A DNA stretch of 10,000 nt from Rheinheimera sp. GTDB taxonomy: Bacteria; Pseudomonadota; Gammaproteobacteria; Enterobacterales; Alteromonadaceae. Shown here piece after piece: positions 5,404 through 10,000 of the stretch. The notes below the pieces were generated by a model that worked only from the letters and a program-made list of their open reading frames with translations, ran no database searches and was not told the DNA's origin. The position numbers were made by a program, and so were the translations under genes. Position 1 is the stretch's first letter. Each line of letters begins with the position of its first letter. Location: positions 1 to 10,000 of the forward strand of contig NZ_JAIWOI010000310.1 in the NCBI RefSeq assembly GCF_020217005.1. The letters run 5' to 3'.

Positions 5404-8400
5404 ATGAACTTAACCCGAAGCAGTATAAAAAATCCGGCCGCTGTGGTTGTGGTCAGTCTGATCATGGTGTTATTCGGTCTGCTTGCTGTCGCTAAGTTGC
5501 CTGTCCAGCTTTTACCTTCAATAGAGCAGCCGCAAATTTTTATCCAAAATGGTTGGCGCGCCGCTGCTCCTGAGGAAATGGAATCAACCATTATTGAGCC
5601 TCAGGAGGCCGCACTGCGCACAGTGCCTGGTGTGACTGAAAGCAGCAGTTTTATTGGCGCCGGCTTTGGCTCCATTACCCTTACTTTTGACGTCGGGCAA
5701 GACATGCAGCAAGCCATGCTGAATGTGATTAATGCGTTAAATCAGGCACCCCCTCGTCCGAGAGAGGCTGATGAACCAGTGGTATCACTTAATAGTGGTG
5801 CTGGCCCTGTCGCTAGTTTGTTGATCCGCAAGCTGGATGAAAATGCCGACGCAGATTTTACTGCTTTGCAACCTGTGATTGATGATGTGGTCTACCCCAG
5901 ATTAAAAGCCATAGCTGGGGTATCTCAGGTCGATTTAGCCAGTCGCCGGGCTAAAGAATTGCATATCGTATTTGACCCATATCGTCTGGCTGCTTTGGGC
6001 TTGTCTGTGGACCAACTGAGTTCACGCATAGGTCGGGCCAGCAATGTCTCTGGTGGTTTTGCTGAAGTGGGGCGGCGGGAATACACAGTGCGTTTTGTTG
6101 GCCAGTACAACCCGGCGCAATACGAGCAAATGGTGGTGGCCTATCAGAACGACAGGCCTGTGTATTTGCATGAAGTGGCCGAAGTAAAAATAGATTACGC
6201 CGAACAAGCTGGTTTTACTAAACGTAATGGCTACCCGGCCTTTTATATCACGTTGCAGCGAGCTGCAGGTTCGAACACTGTTGAAATTCTTGATGCGCTG
6301 AATGAGGAAATCGCCGACTTAAATCAACATGAGCTAAAAAATAAGGGCATTGAGATAGTGCTGAGTTTTGATGCTTCAGTCCATATCAAAAGAGCTATAG
6401 AACTGGTCAATGGCAATCTGATTTTGGGGATAGCCTTGGCGCTTGGCATTTTGTATCTATTTTTACGTGGCTGGCAGGCGACCTTGTTGATTGGCCTCAC
6501 CATTCCGGTTTCTTTGATGATGTCCATTATGGTGCTGGATTTGTTTGGCCGTTCCTTGAATGTCGTGTCTTTGGCCGGGTTGGCTTTTGCTGTGGGCATG
6601 GTACTGGATGCCGCCATCATAGTGCAGGAAAATATAGTGCGCTTGTTGCAACAAGGGTTAGCGCTGGAGCAGGCTGTGAAAAAAGGTGCGGCTCAGGTCA
6701 GCAGTGCACTGTGGGCCTCAACGGCAACCACTGTCGCTATTTTTGTGCCCGTATTGTTTATGCAAGGGGTCGAAGGGCAGCTGTTTTATGACTTGGCTTT
6801 GACTTTGGCTGTGGCTGTGACTGCGTCCTTGCTGGTGGCTTTAACTGTGTTACCTGTGGCCTCTTTGTATTGGTTGAAACCTCAAACAGGCCAACACTCT
6901 GTGCTGTTGTTTTGGCAAAAACTGGCAACCAGCATCAGCCGTCTGACGATGAATCGAAAAAGGGCTGTTGCCTGGGTCTGCTTGCTTGTGCCCGGCGCGG
7001 CACTGTTTATTGCCTTGCTGCTGCCTAAGGCTGATTTTCTGCCTCAGGCTTCCATTGATACAGTGTTTTCCGGTTTCTCATTACCGCCTGGCGCTAATAT
7101 GCAGGTATTGGAGCAGGAAATAGGCGATCTGCTGGTCAGCCGCTTACGACCTTATTATCAGGAGAAAAAATATCCGGCTATCAAAGGTTACAACCTGTCG
7201 ATCAACAGAGGCTTTAACGTGCTTTTTGTCTACGCCGAAGATCCGGACAGCATAGAGGATATGATTAAACTGCTGCGGGAAGAGATCCTGGTCGGCTTGC
7301 CGGATACCAATGCCTTTAGTGTACAGGGTTCGTTGTTTAACTTTGGTTTTGGCAGTGGTCGTGAATTAAATCTGGATTTCCAGGGTCCTGATGTGCCGCA
7401 ACTGATGCAGCAGGCCGCCGCAGCTATGCCAAAAATTGAACAGTTATTACCCGGCGCTACGGTGCGGCCCGTGCCTGATTTAGCTTTGGCTCAGCCTGAA
7501 CTGCGATTAACGCCGGATGAAAACCGCATAGCACAAAGTGGTGTGGACCGCTTTACTGTGGCCACTATGGTACGAGCTGTCACAGATGGTATATACATCG
7601 GCGAATACTTTGACGGTAATGAGCGTATGGACATTATTCTCAAAGGCCAGGGCTGGCAAACTCCGGAACAATTGACGGCGACGCCTTTGTATACGCCGGG
7701 CTCAGGCGGTCAGACCTTAGGTCAGTTGAGTGAGCTGAACTACACTACAGGCCCCACCTCCTTGCAGAGAGTTAATGGGCTGAGGACTGTCAGTTTGCAA
7801 GTGACTCCTCCTGCCACTATGCCACTGGATGAAGCCATGCAAATTTTGCAACGTGAGCTGATGACACCTTTACGTGATGAAATGCCGGAGCAAATTTCAG
7901 TGCAGTTCCGCGGCAATGCCGATCGCTTGTCACACGCCATGACAGAGATGGGAAAAAACTTTGCTGTGGCTGTGTTTATTCTGTTTTTGTTGATGGCCGC
8001 TTTGTTTCGTTCTGCCAAAGACAGTGTGCTGGTGGTGCTGACTATGCCTATGGCGATTTTGGGGGGCGTAGTGGCGCTTTGGTTACTGAATCTGGTGACT
8101 TTTCAGTCGCTGGATCTGCTGACCATGATAGGTTTTGTTATCTTGTTAGGATTGGTGGTGAATAACGCCATTTTGTTGGTGGATCAATGCAGGCAAAGCC
8201 AGCGTGAAGGCGTGGCGCTGGATCAGGCTTTGTATCAGGCCATACTAACAAGGGCCAGACCAATATTTATGAGTACCTTAACCAGTATTTTTGGCATGTT
8301 GCCGTTGGTGCTGGTGCCTGGTGTAGGTTCTGAAATATACCGGGGGTTAGCGGCTGTGATTGTCGGCGGTATGACCTTTAGCATGCTATTTAGTCTGGTA

Positions 8401-8490
8401 TTAATTCCGGCTTTATTACGTTTGACTTCTTCAGCCCGCCAAACGGACCGGGCTGGTCTTCCTTTGGAGATCTCTGATGCAACTTCATAA
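5404..8490 (+). CDS. RND-family efflux transporter permease
   Basis: This is a proton-driven inner-membrane pump that exports drugs or other toxic compounds through a periplasmic adaptor and an outer-membrane channel. From ATG 5404 it has 1028 residues, normal for the family. The layout is duplicated: TM1 (about 13-31), first periplasmic part (33-335), TM2-6 (about 337-490), TM7 (521-540), second periplasmic part (541-851) and TM8-12 (853 to about 1007). TM4 carries GMVLDAAIIVQEN with one acid, Asp402, where AcrB has Asp407-Asp408. TM10 reads VNNAILLVD (919-927), without AcrB's Lys940. Single-Asp and VNN variants occur in other RND subfamilies, so this is not AcrB-like in detail. GTG 5401 is an alternative start, since AAAGAG (5386-5391) is 9 nt from it and 12 nt from the ATG. 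The TTG at 5215 would add 63 unrelated residues. The adaptor gene overlaps the 3' end. Substrate is unknown. Confidence 0.92.
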   Translation: MNLTRSSIKNPAAVVVVSLIMVLFGLLAVAKLPVQLLPSIEQPQIFIQNGWRAAAPEEMESTIIEPQEAALRTVPGVTESSSFIGAGFGSITLTFDVGQDMQQAMLNVINALNQAPPRPREADEPVVSLNSGAGPVASLLIRKLDENADADFTALQPVIDDVVYPRLKAIAGVSQVDLASRRAKELHIVFDPYRLAALGLSVDQLSSRIGRASNVSGGFAEVGRREYTVRFVGQYNPAQYEQMVVAYQNDRPVYLHEVAEVKIDYAEQAGFTKRNGYPAFYITLQRAAGSNTVEILDALNEEIADLNQHELKNKGIEIVLSFDASVHIKRAIELVNGNLILGIALALGILYLFLRGWQATLLIGLTIPVSLMMSIMVLDLFGRSLNVVSLAGLAFAVGMVLDAAIIVQENIVRLLQQGLALEQAVKKGAAQVSSALWASTATTVAIFVPVLFMQGVEGQLFYDLALTLAVAVTASLLVALTVLPVASLYWLKPQTGQHSVLLFWQKLATSISRLTMNRKRAVAWVCLLVPGAALFIALLLPKADFLPQASIDTVFSGFSLPPGANMQVLEQEIGDLLVSRLRPYYQEKKYPAIKGYNLSINRGFNVLFVYAEDPDSIEDMIKLLREEILVGLPDTNAFSVQGSLFNFGFGSGRELNLDFQGPDVPQLMQQAAAAMPKIEQLLPGATVRPVPDLALAQPELRLTPDENRIAQSGVDRFTVATMVRAVTDGIYIGEYFDGNERMDIILKGQGWQTPEQLTATPLYTPGSGGQTLGQLSELNYTTGPTSLQRVNGLRTVSLQVTPPATMPLDEAMQILQRELMTPLRDEMPEQISVQFRGNADRLSHAMTEMGKNFAVAVFILFLLMAALFRSAKDSVLVVLTMPMAILGGVVALWLLNLVTFQSLDLLTMIGFVILLGLVVNNAILLVDQCRQSQREGVALDQALYQAILTRARPIFMSTLTSIFGMLPLVLVPGVGSEIYRGLAAVIVGGMTFSMLFSLVLIPALLRLTSSARQTDRAGLPLEISDATS

Positions 8491-9544
8491 ATGGGCTTTG
8501 ACTGCGGCTTTCTTATGTTCATCTTCCCTTAGCGCGCAAACGCCGCCAGAAAAAGTGGTTAGTGTGGCGCAAGTGCAACAACAGATAATGTTGCCTCATA
8601 CCATGGTTACAGCCCAGGTACAAAGCCGGTATCAAGCCGATGTCACAGCAGGGGTTGAAGGCCGTTTATTGTGGCTGGCCGAGCCCGGTACACAAATTAA
8701 ACAGGATGAGGTGATAGCCCGTTTGGATACCACACCATTGCAGCTGCGCGTTGATGAAATGCATGCCCGCATCAGCAGGGCTGATATTCAGTGGCGGCGT
8801 TTGCAAAAAGATACGGCCCGTTTGCTGGAATTGAGCAAAAACAACAGTGTGGCCCTGACTCAACTGGATCAGATCAGTGCAGAGAGAGACAGTGCTGAAG
8901 CCGAACTGAAATTACTCCAAGCTCAGTTGGCACAGCTGCAGGATCAGATAGACCGAAGTTCAGTCAAAGCGCCTTTCGCCGGAGTGGTGGCGCAGCGTTT
9001 TCATCAGTATGGGGAAGATATCAGCAGAACAGACGCTTTAGTAAGGCTGGTCAATTTGAATGATTTGGAAGTTGTGGTATTTGCACCGCTGAAATACGCC
9101 GCTTTTTTGCAGCAAAATCAATTGTTGCAGGTATTTCATAGTGGTGGTGAAAGTCAGTTGCCTGTGCGCAACCTGATCCCTGTGTCAGACATGCGTTCAC
9201 AAACCTTTGAAGCCAGAATCAAAGTGCCAGAGCAGTTGCTGGCTAACTTCCAGGTTGGGCAGCTCGTCTCCGTTGCTGTGCCAACAGCCATTGCTCGTCA
9301 GCAACTTTTAGTACCTCGGGATGCCGTTGTGGTCAAAAGTGAAGGTCAGTTTGTTTTTGTGGTAGATAAAGAACAGAAAGCACAGCAAAAAGCTGTGCAG
9401 TTAGGTCAGGGCATGGGCGCACTTATCGCTGTGGATGCAGACTTAACAGCTGGAGAACAGATAGTGATACGTGGTGGCGACACCTTGACCCAGGGCGACA
9501 AGGTTAAGGTGCTGACCGACAAAGAGTTCCCGGTAAAAACTTAA
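8477..9544 (+). CDS. RND efflux periplasmic adaptor (membrane fusion protein)
   Basis: This 355-residue adaptor would link the RND permease to an outer-membrane channel. The N-terminus is a Sec signal peptide with likely cleavage after SLSA (17-20), and no lipobox Cys is present. A split lipoyl domain has halves at about 52-90 (GVEGRLLWLAEPGT) and 160-195 (SSVKAPFAGVVAQRF). Between them is a coiled-coil hairpin (about 90-158) rich in Leu, Gln, Glu and Arg with heptad spacing. The beta-barrel (about 197-270) and membrane-proximal part (about 275-347, including VPRDAVV) follow. GGAGA at 8466-8470, 6 nt before the ATG and inside the permease gene, supports the start. The 14-nt overlap with the permease implies coupled translation. 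Permease-first order is less common than adaptor-first. No TolC-like gene follows, so the pump probably borrows a channel encoded elsewhere. Confidence 0.92.
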   Translation: MQLHKWALTAAFLCSSSLSAQTPPEKVVSVAQVQQQIMLPHTMVTAQVQSRYQADVTAGVEGRLLWLAEPGTQIKQDEVIARLDTTPLQLRVDEMHARISRADIQWRRLQKDTARLLELSKNNSVALTQLDQISAERDSAEAELKLLQAQLAQLQDQIDRSSVKAPFAGVVAQRFHQYGEDISRTDALVRLVNLNDLEVVVFAPLKYAAFLQQNQLLQVFHSGGESQLPVRNLIPVSDMRSQTFEARIKVPEQLLANFQVGQLVSVAVPTAIARQQLLVPRDAVVVKSEGQFVFVVDKEQKAQQKAVQLGQGMGALIAVDADLTAGEQIVIRGGDTLTQGDKVKVLTDKEFPVKT

Positions 9545-10000
9545 GGCGTTTTGGCTGGAGTGTTGTCCTGCCAGGCCGCGGTTCCCCAAAGTGGAACGCT
9601 GGTCAGCGAGTGTTTATAGCTGCCAGTGCTTTCTTTGGTCGAGTAAGATAAATACAACAAAGTCTGGCTGCTGCTATCCAGAATACGGCGGATTTTTAAG
9701 TGCTTAAATAATATGCTTTTTGAGGTACTGAATATCACTTCGCCGTTTTTAGAACGATCGATGTCTTTTAGCATAGCTGTGGTGATTTCCCCGGTTTGAC
9801 GGCAGGCAATGGACATATCAGAGGGATCGGCAAAATCCAGATTGGCTTCCACGTGACTAATATGGCAAGTCACACCTGGAATTTTTGGGTCGTTAAAGGT
9901 TTGAATTTTAATGTCTTTGGTGGTGAATAAACCTAAACTGACATCAGCGACTTCTTTATCAGAACAAGCTACAAGACCAAAAGCGGTAACAATCAAAAGC
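9541..10000 (-). CDS. creA: CreA-family envelope lipoprotein (N-terminus outside window)
   Basis: CreA proteins are small periplasmic or envelope proteins of unknown biochemical role, named for their place before creBCD in E. coli. Family features are the start of the mature part (EVADVSLGLF), DPKIPGVTCHIS, SIACRQTGEI, NGEVIF followed by SILFKHLKI, and the ending SVPLW. Two cysteines, in GVTCHIS and SIACRQ, match positions conserved in the family. The gene is cut by the window edge: the frame stays open to base 10000, and the TTG at 9996 falls inside a hydrophobic signal, so the true start is further right. The signal ends LVAC, a lipobox, whereas the E. coli protein as I recall it has an ordinary signal peptide, so this version is probably lipid-anchored. 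It converges on the adaptor gene, and the two stop codons share the TTAA at 9541-9544. No creBCD gene is visible. Confidence 0.88.
   Translation of the reverse strand, partial: LLIVTAFGLVACSDKEVADVSLGLFTTKDIKIQTFNDPKIPGVTCHISHVEANLDFADPSDMSIACRQTGEITTAMLKDIDRSKNGEVIFSTSKSILFKHLKIRRILDSSSQTLLYLSYSTKESTGSYKHSLTSVPLWGTAAWQDNTPAKTP

Noticed and set aside
8477..9544. The adaptor as the missing fusion partner of the microcin exporter
   Set aside because: It has a cleaved signal peptide rather than a membrane anchor, is translationally coupled to the RND permease, and has the RND-adaptor layout.
9571..9602. Hairpin near the end of creA as a terminator for the efflux operon
   Set aside because: The GTTCC/GGAAC core with CCAG/CTGG is interrupted by bulges, sits in coding sequence and is not followed by a T-run.

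Overview
The window looks like chromosomal DNA of an aquatic gammaproteobacterium. The gene families (CvaB-type exporter, MtnK-like kinase, NlpE/META lipoprotein, RND efflux pair, CreA) and the moderate GC content would suit Rheinheimera, Alishewanella or related Alteromonadales/Chromatiaceae. That placement is a guess from protein style, not from a marker gene.

Left part (1-3108, + strand): a compact, apparently undescribed class II microcin (bacteriocin) locus. A 74-residue precursor with a textbook double-glycine leader (50-274) is followed by a strong intercistronic hairpin (283-310) and a three-helix membrane protein placed like an immunity protein (328-639). Next comes a 354-base AT-rich gap holding coding-like fragments in three frames and several inverted repeats, then a 704-residue ABC exporter with an N-terminal C39 peptidase domain (994-3108). 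The inferred working model is that the C39 domain cuts the precursor after Gly-Gly, the ABC part exports the mature 59-residue peptide, and the small membrane protein protects the producer. No membrane-fusion partner (CvaA/HlyD type) is seen; it may lie left of the window, lie elsewhere in the genome, or have decayed.

Middle (3130-5198, - strand): a methylthioribose-kinase-like gene converges on the exporter, and a 16-bp imperfect inverted repeat covers both gene ends. Its magnesium-binding DxE motif reads G-A-E, so activity is in doubt. Upstream of it on the same strand lies a lipoprotein that joins an NlpE-like domain to a META/HslJ-like domain.

Right part (5404-9544, + strand): an RND efflux permease and its periplasmic adaptor, in the less usual permease-first order with a 14-nt overlap, diverge from the lipoprotein gene. 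No outer-membrane channel or regulator is present. A creA-family lipoprotein gene on the - strand runs off the right end of the window and shares a TTAA with the adaptor's stop codon.

No tRNA, rRNA, CRISPR array, insertion sequence or transposase was seen. The stretch 361-840 is about 36% G+C by hand count (172 of 480 bases), clearly below two sampled 60-base lines of the RND gene (66 of 120). This fits an acquired bacteriocin cassette in a resident background.
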